DNA of 7,163 nucleotides from Lachnospiraceae bacterium UBA3711 (GCA_002371345.1 DFHY01000112.1:1-7163); one strand, 5' to 3'. Shown: positions 1 to 6,920, counted from the stretch's first letter. The notes: a model not told the origin generated them from the letters alone. Translations and numbers: made by a program.

Positions 1-698
1 GTTGACAGGTCGGCCTGTTCGTCAACGGTAAATGCGTTATCGGGAGTGGCTTCCTCCTTCGCTTCCTCGGGCATCAGCTTACGGATGACTGGATACAGCA
101 GCTGCACATTTATCGTAGCGACAGCGGCGAAGCCGAACAGGAACCAGAGAAGTATCAGGTTCCACAGCACAACGGCGTTCTTCTGCATCATGGTGAAGGC
201 GATGATGGCAGCGGTAAGTCCGATGATAGCGATGGATCTGGGGCCGTTCGCGAACAGCAGAAGAACCGCGTTGCGGAAGGTATTCCCGATCGAGTTGTAG
301 AATCTGGACTGCAGAGCGAAAGCATAGGTTCCGATCAGGTACCAGAAGATCCAGCCGACGATGACGATGGCACGGACTGTATTTCCCATCATGCCGTCAA
401 CTTCACGGTACATGACAAACTCGATAAACAGCAGGGCTCCGATTGCGAACATGATCAGCCACATGATCGTCGCCTGCTTGATGTTCTGCTTGAATGAGTG
501 GAAGAACTTCCTGACCAGATATCCCTCCTCCTCGTCTTTGATCTTGAAGAGGCAGTAGTAAAGCGCCGACCAGGACGCGCCGATCGTGAAGATCGGAAGG
601 CTGCACACAATAAAGAGTATATTCAGAACCATGATATCCGCCACGCGGGATAAGAACCGCATGAGCGGGTTGTCCAGACTAAAGATTCCTCTAAGCAT
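1..698 (-). CDS. DUF624/YesL-like multi-pass membrane protein (3' end outside window)
   Basis: The minus-strand reading frame is open from the ATG at 698-696 to the window edge, giving 232 residues without a stop. The N-terminus has the pattern I associate with DUF624/YesL proteins: a short amphipathic start with an LDNPLMRF element, then a hydrophobic stretch ending in SLPIFTIGASWSALYY. About five membrane segments are visible, near residues 22-45, 76-95, 107-128, 154-172 and 178-203, with charged loops between them. After the last segment the chain becomes acidic and hydrophilic (EEAKEEA), so most of the protein is present and only a tail is missing. The ATG is supported by GGAGAG at 703-708, four bases upstream. 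DUF624 proteins often sit in carbohydrate-uptake loci of Bacillota, but their molecular function is not established and nothing here defines it. The gene is transcribed divergently from ileS. Family assignment is by recognition, not search. Confidence 0.85.
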   Translation of the reverse strand, partial: MLRGIFSLDNPLMRFLSRVADIMVLNILFIVCSLPIFTIGASWSALYYCLFKIKDEEEGYLVRKFFHSFKQNIKQATIMWLIMFAIGALLFIEFVMYREVDGMMGNTVRAIVIVGWIFWYLIGTYAFALQSRFYNSIGNTFRNAVLLLFANGPRSIAIIGLTAAIIAFTMMQKNAVVLWNLILLWFLFGFAAVATINVQLLYPVIRKLMPEEAKEEATPDNAFTVDEQADLS

Positions 699-897
699 AT
701 GTCTCTCCGTTTTCCGAAGCCGGATATTGGCGGATCAGCTTCTCTGCCCACCCGGACCGGCTATGCGGACATCTGCCGGACATCCGGCATCCATGTTGAC
801 TTTACGGCTTCGGCCGATATCTATAATGTACGGATCGCTTCGCTGCTTCGCAAGCCTACGCTCCGCTCTTTTTAGCGCCGCGCGCTATACATCATTC
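699..897 (-). promoter_or_regulatory. Putative structured 5' leader of the DUF624 gene
   Basis: About 200 bases with no credible gene. It holds three inverted elements. At 774-789 there is a perfect 7-bp stem with a 2-nt centre (TGCCGGA/TCCGGCA). At 805-816 there is a 4-bp stem with a TTCG loop on the plus strand, read as CGAA on the minus strand. CCGAAGCCG at 714-722 is the exact reverse complement of CGGCTTCGG at 805-813. In a minus-strand transcript the last pair would form a 9-bp helix that encloses the 774-789 hairpin, ends six bases from the ribosome binding site, and competes with the 805-816 hairpin. Pairings were read by eye; regulation is inference. The leader exists only if transcription starts upstream, which the candidate promoters nearby allow. 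Confidence 0.35.
703..708 (-). promoter_or_regulatory. Ribosome binding site of the DUF624 gene
   Basis: On the minus strand this reads GGAGAG, ending four bases before the ATG at 698. It fixes the start codon of the membrane protein gene; the spacing is slightly short but usable. Confidence 0.6.
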
Positions 898-924
898 ATA
901 TTAACATAAATCTGTTGGGGTCAA
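898..924 (-). promoter_or_regulatory. Candidate proximal promoter for the DUF624 gene
   Basis: On the minus strand, TTGACC (919-924) is followed after only 15 bases by TAATAT (898-903), preceded by an extended TG one base upstream. The -10 is four of six to consensus and the spacing is short, so support is weak. Its -35 hexamer lies inside the 920-938 palindrome, which would make that palindrome a natural repressor site if this promoter is real. Confidence 0.25.
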
Positions 925-938
925 AAGGTACTTTTGAC
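920..938. promoter_or_regulatory. Operator-like 19-bp palindrome
   Basis: GTCAAAAG, a 3-bp centre (GTA), then CTTTTGAC: two perfect 8-bp inverted half-sites, the usual form of a site for a dimeric repressor. It lies between the two divergent genes, overlaps the -35 of one candidate minus-strand promoter and sits just downstream of the other. The right half continues into a direct repeat of TTTGAC (933-938 and 939-944). I do not recognise the regulator; it does not fit the CcpA cre, PerR or Rex consensus as I know them. It is not followed by a T-run, so it is a poor terminator. Confidence 0.5.
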
Positions 939-950
939 TTTGACATCATC

Positions 951-979
951 ATAATAAATTACGACAATATGACTTTAAA
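951..979 (-). promoter_or_regulatory. Candidate distal promoter for the DUF624 gene
   Basis: On the minus strand, TTTAAA (974-979) is separated by 17 bases from TATTAT (951-956). The -10 matches five of six and the -35 four of six, with ideal spacing. Transcription would start near 944, just before the 920-938 palindrome. The sequence is AT-rich, so a chance match is possible. Confidence 0.3.
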
Positions 980-1016
980 TACGTGCCACAGCGGCATATT
1001 TTCGTGATTTCTCAAA

Positions 1017-1046
1017 TTGACACATAAACATAGAAAACTTTATAAT
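1017..1046 (+). promoter_or_regulatory. Sigma-A promoter of ileS(-glgP)
   Basis: TTGACA at 1017-1022 and TATAAT at 1041-1046, both exact consensus hexamers, 18 bases apart in AT-rich DNA. Transcription would begin about 1052-1054 and leave a roughly 175-nt untranslated leader before the ileS ATG. This is by far the best promoter in the window and is expected to drive both ileS and the closely spaced glgP. Confidence 0.88.
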
Positions 1047-1109
1047 ACTTTGAATCCTTATGACCGGGAGTTTTTGCGCGTATTTATCAGGGCAGTATAG
1101 TACTGCCGG

Positions 1110-1140
1110 GATATACCTGCACAGCACGTTATCATTTTTT
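1110..1140 (+). terminator. Possible attenuator-type terminator in the ileS leader
   Basis: An imperfect hairpin pairs GATA (1110-1113) with TATC (1130-1133), A1115-C1116 with G1128-T1129, and TGC (1118-1120) with GCA (1124-1126), around a 3-nt loop, with one bulge and one C-C mismatch. One A and then six Ts (1135-1140) follow. The geometry suits a weak intrinsic terminator. It cannot coexist with the 1119-1151 hairpin. The stem is AU-rich and interrupted, so its strength is doubtful. Confidence 0.25.
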
Positions 1141-1213
1141 GTGCAAGGTGCCGGAAACGTGTGATTACTTCCATTAACAGCAGAGTGGGGTGCTGACGAG
1201 AAAGGCATCTCGC

Positions 1214-1220
1214 GGAGGTG
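1214..1220 (+). promoter_or_regulatory. Ribosome binding site deciding the ileS start
   Basis: GGAGGTG, eight bases before the ATG at 1229. It selects this ATG over the in-frame GTG at 1190, which would place the ribosome binding site inside the coding region and has no comparable site upstream. Confidence 0.9.
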
Positions 1221-1228
1221 ATATTCAG

Positions 1229-4200
1229 ATGCGATACGACAAGGTAAACACCGACCTGAACTTCGTTGAACGTGAGAAAGGCGTCAACCGGTTCTGGAAG
1301 GAAGCAGACGTGTTCCGCAAGAGCATGAAGATCCGGGAGGGATCGCCGTACTATACATTTTATGACGGCCCGCCCACGGCAAACGGCAAACCGCATATCG
1401 GCCATGTCCTGACGCGTGTTATCAAGGATATGATTCCCCGTTACCACACAATGAAGGGCGAATATGTTCCGAGGAAGGCAGGCTGGGATACCCACGGGCT
1501 TCCGGTGGAGCTGGCGGTCGAGAAAGAGCTGGGCCTTAACGGAAAGGAACAGATCGAGGCGTTCGGCATGGAGCCGTTCATCCAGAAGTGTAAGGAGTCT
1601 GTCTGGCAGTACAAGGGCATGTGGGAGGATTTCTCCGACACGGTCGGCTTCTGGGCCGACATGGATAATCCCTATGTCACCTATTACGATGATTATATCG
1701 AATCAGAGTGGTGGGCGCTGAAGACGATCTGGGAGAACAAGCTTCTGTACAAGGGCTTCAAGGTCGTGCCATACTGCCCGCGCTGCGGGACTCCTCTGAG
1801 TTCCCAGGAGGTCGCGCAGGGATACAAGCTCGTGAAAGAGCGCTCGGCGATTGTCCGCTTCAAGGCAGCGGACGAGGAGGGGCTGTATTATCTGGCATGG
1901 ACTACAACGCCATGGACATTGCCAAGCAATACCGCGCTCTGCGTGAACCCGGATGAGACCTATGTGAAGGTGAAGGCCGCTGACGGCTATACCTATATTC
2001 TGGCGCAGGCGCTGGCTGACAAGGTTCTCGGAAAGCTCGGCACCGATGATGAGCCGGCCTACGAGATCCTCGAAACATATGTAGGAACGGATCTTGAGAG
2101 ACGCCCCTATGAGCCGTTGTTTGAGGCAGCCGGAAAGGCGGCGAAGAAACAGCGCAAGGAAGCGCATTTTGTCACCTGCGACCACTACGTCACCATGACC
2201 GACGGTACCGGTATCGTCCATATCGCGCCGGCGTTCGGTGAGGATGACGGAAGGATCGGACGTGACTATGATCTTCCGTTCATCCAGTTTGTAGACGGAC
2301 AGGGCAATATGACGCCTGATACTCCGTACGGCGGCCTGTTCGTGAAGAAGGCCGACCCGGTCATCCTGAAGGATCTTGAGAAGGACGGCAAGCTGTTTGA
2401 CGCTCCGAAGTTCGAGCATGAGTATCCTCACTGCTGGCGCTGCGACACTCCGCTGATCTATTATGCGCGTGAGTCATGGTTTATCAAGATGACGCAGGTG
2501 CGCGACGAGTTGGTCGAGAACAACAATACAGTCAACTGGATCCCGCCGACGATCGGCTCAGGCCGTTTCGGCAACTGGCTGGAAAATGTGCAGGACTGGG
2601 GCATCAGCCGCAACCGCTACTGGGGAACTCCGCTTCCGGTGTGGGAGTGTGAGGACTGCGGCGAGCAGATCTGCATCGGATCAAGGCAGGAGCTTAAGGA
2701 ACGTTCGGGGCGTGAGGACGCTCTGACTGTGGAGCTGCACAGGCCTTATATCGACGGCTTCATCTGCACCTGCCCGTCGTGCGGGAAGAAGGCGATGAAG
2801 CGCGTTCCGGAGGTCATTGACTGCTGGTTTGACTCCGGCGCGATGCCGTTTGCGCAGCATCACTATCCGTTTGAGAATAAAGAGACCTTTGAGAAGCAGT
2901 TCCCGGCAGCGTTTATCTCCGAGGCTGTCGACCAGACCCGCGGATGGTTCTACTCGCTGATGGCGGAGTCGACTATCCTCTTCCACAGGTCTCCATATGA
3001 GAATGTTATCGTGCTCGGACTTGTGCTGGACGGCAATGGCCAGAAGATGTCGAAGTCGAAGGGAAATGCCGTAGATCCGTTCGAGGCTCTCAGGAAACAC
3101 GGCGCGGACGCGATACGCTGGTACTTCTACAGCAATTCGGCGCCCTGGCTTCCGAACCGCTTCCACGACAAGGCTGTTCAGGAAGGCCAGAGGAAGTTCC
3201 TCGGTACTCTGTGGAATACCTATGCGTTCTACGTGCTGTACGCGAACATCGATGACTTCGATCCCGCGCAGTATGAGGAGAACTACAATGCCCTGCTTGA
3301 GAAGGTGAAGGCGGGCGATGAGGATGCTCTTCCGGTTATGGACCGCTGGCTCCTGTCGCGTATGAACACAATGATCCGCGACGTGGATTCGAACCTTGCC
3401 GCATATAAGATCCCTGAGACAGCAAGGGCTCTCGAATCGTTTGTCGATGATATGTCGAACTGGTACGTGCGCAGATGCCGCGACCGTTTCTGGGCCCACG
3501 GCATGGAGCAGGACAAGATCAACGCGTATATGACGCTGTACTGTGCGCTGAAGAACCTGTGCCTGTGCGCCGCCCCGATGATTCCGTTCATGACTGAGGA
3601 GATATATCAGAATATTGTCCGCCGTGTCGAGAAGGACGCTCCGGAGTCTATTCATCTGTGCCTGTTCCCGGACTGTGACGAAGCCCTGATCAACGCCGGG
3701 CTTGAGTCGCGCATGGGAGAAGCGCTGAATATCGTTGTTATGGGCCGTGCCGCGAGAAATGACGCGAACATCAAGAACCGCCAGCCTATCGGGCGTATGT
3801 TCGTGAAGGCTCAGGAGGCTCTGCCGAAATACTACGCTGATATAGTGACCGATGAGCTGAACGTCAAGGCAATCGAGTTCACTGACGACGTGAGGGCATT
3901 TACCAATTATACCTTTAAGCCGCAGCTTCGAACCGTCGGGCCGAAGTATGGAAAGCTTCTAGGCGGCATCAAGAAGTTCCTCGGGACTGTCGACGGCAAC
4001 AGGGCTATGGATGAGCTGAATGAGAGCGGAGCGATCCGGTTTGACGTGAACGGGGAGAGCGTAGAGCTTGGCCGTGACGACCTGCTTATCGACACAGCTC
4101 AGACCGAAGGCTTCGTAACACAGCAGAACGGATCTCTGACGGTGGTGCTCGACACAAACCTGACGCCGGAGCTTATCGAGGAAGGCTTCGTGAGGGAGCT

Positions 4201-4438
4201 GGTTTCAAAGATCCAGACGATGCGCAAGGAAGCCGGCTTCGAGGTTCAGGATCATATCGATGTTTTTGAGTCCGGAAATGAAAAGATCCGGTCCATCCTG
4301 GAGAAGTATGAGAGCCAGCTGAAGAAGGAAGTGCTGGCTGAATCCGTCACGTACGGTGAAGCTGATGAGGACGCTTCCCGGAAGGAGTGGACTGTAAACG
4401 GAGAGCGTGTTGTTCTCGCGGTAAGAAAGAGGGGTTAA
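1229..4438 (+). CDS. ileS: Isoleucyl-tRNA synthetase, IleS2 (eukaryote-like) type
   Basis: Cytoplasmic class Ia enzyme of 1069 residues that charges tRNA-Ile with isoleucine using ATP. The Rossmann signature HIGH is at residues 56-59 within GKPHIGHVL, GWDTHGLPVE at 85-94, and KMSKS at 606-610. The CP1 editing domain, which removes mischarged valine, is marked by TTTPWTLPSN at 225-234 and GTGIVHIAPAFGEDD at 326-340; the APAFGEDD form, rather than APGHGxDD, fits the eukaryote-like subtype. Two four-cysteine sets are visible, C183/C186 with C402/C405 and C474/C477 with C515/C518, resembling the two zinc sites I recall for Thermus-type IleRS. Anticodon-binding and C-terminal domains follow from about 690. 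Length, motifs and stop are intact. Family knowledge links IleS2 enzymes to lower mupirocin sensitivity; the HIGH motif here is canonical, not the altered form tied to extreme resistance. Expression probably depends on the strong promoter and structured leader upstream. Confidence 0.97.
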   Translation: MRYDKVNTDLNFVEREKGVNRFWKEADVFRKSMKIREGSPYYTFYDGPPTANGKPHIGHVLTRVIKDMIPRYHTMKGEYVPRKAGWDTHGLPVELAVEKELGLNGKEQIEAFGMEPFIQKCKESVWQYKGMWEDFSDTVGFWADMDNPYVTYYDDYIESEWWALKTIWENKLLYKGFKVVPYCPRCGTPLSSQEVAQGYKLVKERSAIVRFKAADEEGLYYLAWTTTPWTLPSNTALCVNPDETYVKVKAADGYTYILAQALADKVLGKLGTDDEPAYEILETYVGTDLERRPYEPLFEAAGKAAKKQRKEAHFVTCDHYVTMTDGTGIVHIAPAFGEDDGRIGRDYDLPFIQFVDGQGNMTPDTPYGGLFVKKADPVILKDLEKDGKLFDAPKFEHEYPHCWRCDTPLIYYARESWFIKMTQVRDELVENNNTVNWIPPTIGSGRFGNWLENVQDWGISRNRYWGTPLPVWECEDCGEQICIGSRQELKERSGREDALTVELHRPYIDGFICTCPSCGKKAMKRVPEVIDCWFDSGAMPFAQHHYPFENKETFEKQFPAAFISEAVDQTRGWFYSLMAESTILFHRSPYENVIVLGLVLDGNGQKMSKSKGNAVDPFEALRKHGADAIRWYFYSNSAPWLPNRFHDKAVQEGQRKFLGTLWNTYAFYVLYANIDDFDPAQYEENYNALLEKVKAGDEDALPVMDRWLLSRMNTMIRDVDSNLAAYKIPETARALESFVDDMSNWYVRRCRDRFWAHGMEQDKINAYMTLYCALKNLCLCAAPMIPFMTEEIYQNIVRRVEKDAPESIHLCLFPDCDEALINAGLESRMGEALNIVVMGRAARNDANIKNRQPIGRMFVKAQEALPKYYADIVTDELNVKAIEFTDDVRAFTNYTFKPQLRTVGPKYGKLLGGIKKFLGTVDGNRAMDELNESGAIRFDVNGESVELGRDDLLIDTAQTEGFVTQQNGSLTVVLDTNLTPELIEEGFVRELVSKIQTMRKEAGFEVQDHIDVFESGNEKIRSILEKYESQLKKEVLAESVTYGEADEDASRKEWTVNGERVVLAVRKRG
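4429..4434 (+). promoter_or_regulatory. Ribosome binding site of glgP inside the end of ileS
   Basis: GAGGGG just before the ileS stop codon, 11 bases from the glgP ATG. The spacing is a little long. The site lies within ileS coding sequence, so ribosomes finishing ileS pass over it, which suggests translational coupling. Confidence 0.5.
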
Positions 4439-4445
4439 ATTCCGC

Positions 4446-6920
4446 ATGGCTGCAAAAAAGAAGATTGAATCAAAGTTTGACAAGAAGGCATTTCAGGAGT
4501 CGGTAAAGGACAATGTGCGCCGGCTGTTCAGGAAGAAGCTCGAGGAGGCAAACCAGCAGGAGCTGTTTCAGGCTGTCTCCTATTCTGTGAAGGACGTTAT
4601 TATCGATGACTGGATGGCTACCACCCAGGAGATGGAGAAGGAAGATCCGAAGATCCTCTACTACATGTCCATGGAGTTTCTGATGGGCCGCGCCCTCGGC
4701 AACTCTCTGATCAATATGACCGCATACCAGGAGGTCAAGGCTGCGCTTGAGGATCTTGGCGTCGACCTTGACGCTGTCGAGGATGAGGAGAGAGACCCGG
4801 CGCTCGGAAACGGCGGCCTCGGAAGACTGGCGGCCTGTTTCCTGGATTCCCTGGCCACTCTCGGCTATCCTGCTTACGGCTGCGGTATCCGCTACCGCTT
4901 CGGTATGTTCAAGCAGAAGATCGAGAACGGCTATCAGATTGAGGTCGCCGACAACTGGCTCAAGAACGGCTATCCGTTTGAGCTCAGGAGACCGGAGTAT
5001 GCCCGCGAGGTCAAGTTCGGAGGCTATGTCAGGGTTGAGTTCAATGAGCAGACCCGCCGCAACCGCTTCATCCAGGAGAATTATCAGTCTGTGCGCGCGG
5101 TGCCGTTCGATATCCCTGTTGTGGGTTACAACAACCACGTTGTAGATACCCTGAGGGTGTGGGACGCAGAGGCTATCAACGACTTCCAGCTTGACTCATT
5201 TGACAAGGGTGACTATCAGAAGGCGGTTGAGCAGGAGAATCTGGCGAGGAATATCGTCGAGGTCCTGTACCCGAATGACAACCATTATGCCGGCAAGGAG
5301 CTGAGACTGAAGCAGCAGTATTTCTTCATCTCAGCGTCAGTGCAGGACGCGATCGCGCATTACAAGAGATCTCATTCTGACATCAGGAAGTTCTACGAGA
5401 AGGCGACCTTCCAGATGAACGACACGCATCCGACCGTGGCTGTGGCCGAGCTCATGAGAATCCTGCTTGACGAGGAAGGCCTTGAGTGGGATGAGGCGTG
5501 GGAGGTCACGACTAAGACCGTTGCCTACACCAACCATACCATCATGGCCGAGGCTCTTGAGAAATGGCCTATCGAGCTGTTCTCAAGACTGCTTCCGCGT
5601 ATCTATCAGATCGTCGAGGAGATCAACCGCCGGTTCCTGCTCGAGGTTCAGCAGAAGTATCCGGGCAATCAGGATAAGGTCGCGAAGATGGCGATCATCT
5701 ATGACGGACAGGTCAAGATGGCCCATCTGGCAATCGTCGCCGGTTATTCTGTCAACGGCGTTGCCGAGCTTCACACTGAGATCCTGAAGTCACAGACTCT
5801 GAAGGACTTCTATGAGATGTATCCGTGGAAGTTCAACAACAAGACAAACGGCATTACTCAGCGCAGATTCCTCATGCACGGAAACCAGCTTCTCGCAAAG
5901 TGGGTGACGGATCACATCGGAAGCGAGTGGGCAACGGATCTTCCGCAGATCGCGAAGATGAAGGTCTACGCGGACGATAAGAAGGCACAGCAGGAGTTCA
6001 TGAACATCAAGTATCAGAACAAGCTGCGCCTGGCGGAGTATATCAAGGAGCATAATGGAATCGAGGTTGATCCTCGTTCGATCTTTGATGTACAGGTAAA
6101 GCGTCTGCATGAGTACAAGAGACAGCTCATGAACATCCTTCATGTCATGTATCTGTATGATCAGATCAAGGATCACCCGGAGATGCCGTTCTATCCGAGA
6201 ACATTTATCTTCGGAGCGAAGGCTGCCGCGGGATACCGCAGGGCTAAGATGACCATCAAGCTTATCAATTCGGTGGCGGATGTCATCAACAACGACGCTT
6301 CTATCCACGGAAAGATCAAGGTCGTGTTCATCGAGGATTACCGTGTGTCGAACGCGGAGTGGATCTTCGCGGCGGCCGATGTGTCAGAACAGATCTCTAC
6401 AGCTTCCAAGGAAGCTTCCGGAACCAGCAACATGAAGTTCATGCTGAACGGAGCGCCGACCCTCGGAACCATGGACGGCGCGAACGTCGAGATCGTCGAG
6501 GAGGTCGGAGCGGAGAACGCGTTTATCTTCGGTCTCTCTTCCGAGGAGGTTATCCGCTTTGAAAATGAAGGCGGTTACGATCCGAATTATTACTTCAATA
6601 CCGATCAGGATATCCGGCGCGTGCTGATGGAGCTGATCAACGGCAAGTATTCCAAGGGCGATATGGAGATGTTCCGCGAGATCTATGACTCTCTGCTTAC
6701 GGATAAGTACGGAAGAGCGGACCAGTATTTCATTCTTGCCGACTTCAAGTCTTACGACAAGGCCAGAGCGGATATTGTTGAGGCTTATCAGGACGAGAAG
6801 CGCTGGGCGAAGATGGCGATCCTGAATATGGCGTCGTCGGGCAAGTTCACTTCGGACCGTACGATTCAGCAGTATGAGGATGATATCTGGCATCAGACGC
6901 CGATTAAGGTGACTGTGTAA
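4446..6920 (+). CDS. glgP: Glycogen/maltodextrin phosphorylase (GT35)
   Basis: Pyridoxal-phosphate enzyme of 824 residues that releases glucose-1-phosphate from the non-reducing ends of alpha-1,4-glucans by phosphorolysis. Visible family blocks: DPALGNGGLGRL from residue 117; QMNDTHP at 323-329; YTNHT with H364 at 361-365; KRLHEYKRQLMN at 552-563, supplying the phosphate-site R553 and K558; and EASGTSNMKFMLNG with the PLP-binding lysine K664. R553, K558 and K664 are all offset by 16 from the rabbit muscle enzyme (R569, K574, K680), so the C-terminal domain is collinear. The N-terminus is short, and I see no match to the muscle serine-phosphorylation segment, as expected for a bacterial enzyme. 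Length is normal and the frame is intact. It starts 7 nt after the ileS stop with no room for a promoter, so it should share the ileS transcript. Sequence alone does not separate GlgP from MalP; no glg or mal genes are nearby. Confidence 0.95.
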   Translation: MAAKKKIESKFDKKAFQESVKDNVRRLFRKKLEEANQQELFQAVSYSVKDVIIDDWMATTQEMEKEDPKILYYMSMEFLMGRALGNSLINMTAYQEVKAALEDLGVDLDAVEDEERDPALGNGGLGRLAACFLDSLATLGYPAYGCGIRYRFGMFKQKIENGYQIEVADNWLKNGYPFELRRPEYAREVKFGGYVRVEFNEQTRRNRFIQENYQSVRAVPFDIPVVGYNNHVVDTLRVWDAEAINDFQLDSFDKGDYQKAVEQENLARNIVEVLYPNDNHYAGKELRLKQQYFFISASVQDAIAHYKRSHSDIRKFYEKATFQMNDTHPTVAVAELMRILLDEEGLEWDEAWEVTTKTVAYTNHTIMAEALEKWPIELFSRLLPRIYQIVEEINRRFLLEVQQKYPGNQDKVAKMAIIYDGQVKMAHLAIVAGYSVNGVAELHTEILKSQTLKDFYEMYPWKFNNKTNGITQRRFLMHGNQLLAKWVTDHIGSEWATDLPQIAKMKVYADDKKAQQEFMNIKYQNKLRLAEYIKEHNGIEVDPRSIFDVQVKRLHEYKRQLMNILHVMYLYDQIKDHPEMPFYPRTFIFGAKAAAGYRRAKMTIKLINSVADVINNDASIHGKIKVVFIEDYRVSNAEWIFAAADVSEQISTASKEASGTSNMKFMLNGAPTLGTMDGANVEIVEEVGAENAFIFGLSSEEVIRFENEGGYDPNYYFNTDQDIRRVLMELINGKYSKGDMEMFREIYDSLLTDKYGRADQYFILADFKSYDKARADIVEAYQDEKRWAKMAILNMASSGKFTSDRTIQQYEDDIWHQTPIKVTV

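Larger units (their letters stand above)
1053..1228 (+). promoter_or_regulatory. Structured 5' leader of ileS, possible riboswitch-like or divergent T-box element
   Basis: The leader between promoter and ATG is dense in possible RNA structure. A strong hairpin has a perfect 7-bp stem (1091-1097/1101-1107), extendable to 1080-1116. A second pairs GCAC-A-GCAC (1119-1127) with GTGC-AAG-GTGC (1141-1151). A 9-bp helix pairs 1164-1172 with 1214-1222, burying the GGAGG of ileS, and closes a junction holding two perfect 5-bp hairpins (1178-1182/1191-1195 and 1197-1201/1208-1212). An alternative hairpin, GGAA (1153-1156) with TTCC (1169-1172) plus two inner pairs, would free the ribosome binding site. 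Aminoacyl-tRNA synthetase genes of Bacillota often carry T-box leaders. Here only the first half of the T-box sequence is recognisable (AGAGTGGG, 1182-1189) and the ACCGCG half is absent, so the class is undecided. Pairings were found by eye without energy calculation. Confidence 0.5.

Noticed and set aside
796..827. Plus-strand TTGACT (796-801) and TATAAT (822-827) as a second ileS promoter
   Set aside because: The 20-bp spacing is too long, and the GC-rich region contains a hairpin between the elements; the consensus promoter at 1017-1046 explains ileS better.
586..909. Plus-strand 107-codon open frame across the DUF624 start and intergenic region
   Set aside because: It overlaps the supported minus-strand gene, has no ribosome binding site, and its Arg/Ser/Leu-rich composition is typical of a shadow frame.
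1060..1164. 34-residue upstream open frame in the ileS leader, a possible leader peptide
   Set aside because: It has no ribosome binding site, begins only a few bases after the predicted transcription start, and contains a single isoleucine codon, so it does not look like an attenuation peptide.
1190..1228. GTG at 1190 as an alternative, upstream ileS start adding 13 residues
   Set aside because: No ribosome binding site precedes it, the added residues do not resemble an IleRS N-terminus, and it would put the clear GGAGGTG inside the gene. The ATG at 1229 has ideal spacing and a typical MRYDKVN start.
1703..2431. Minus-strand 242-codon open frame inside ileS, and similar long minus-strand frames in ileS and glgP (such as 2681-3655 and 4470-5138)
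   Set aside because: They are antisense shadows of genes with strong codon bias; no recognisable domains or ribosome binding sites, and the plus-strand genes are unambiguous.
4446..4560. Muscle-type phosphorylation control site at the glgP N-terminus
   Set aside because: A serine is present in the N-terminal region, but the surrounding residues do not match the eukaryotic regulatory segment, and bacterial phosphorylases generally lack this control.
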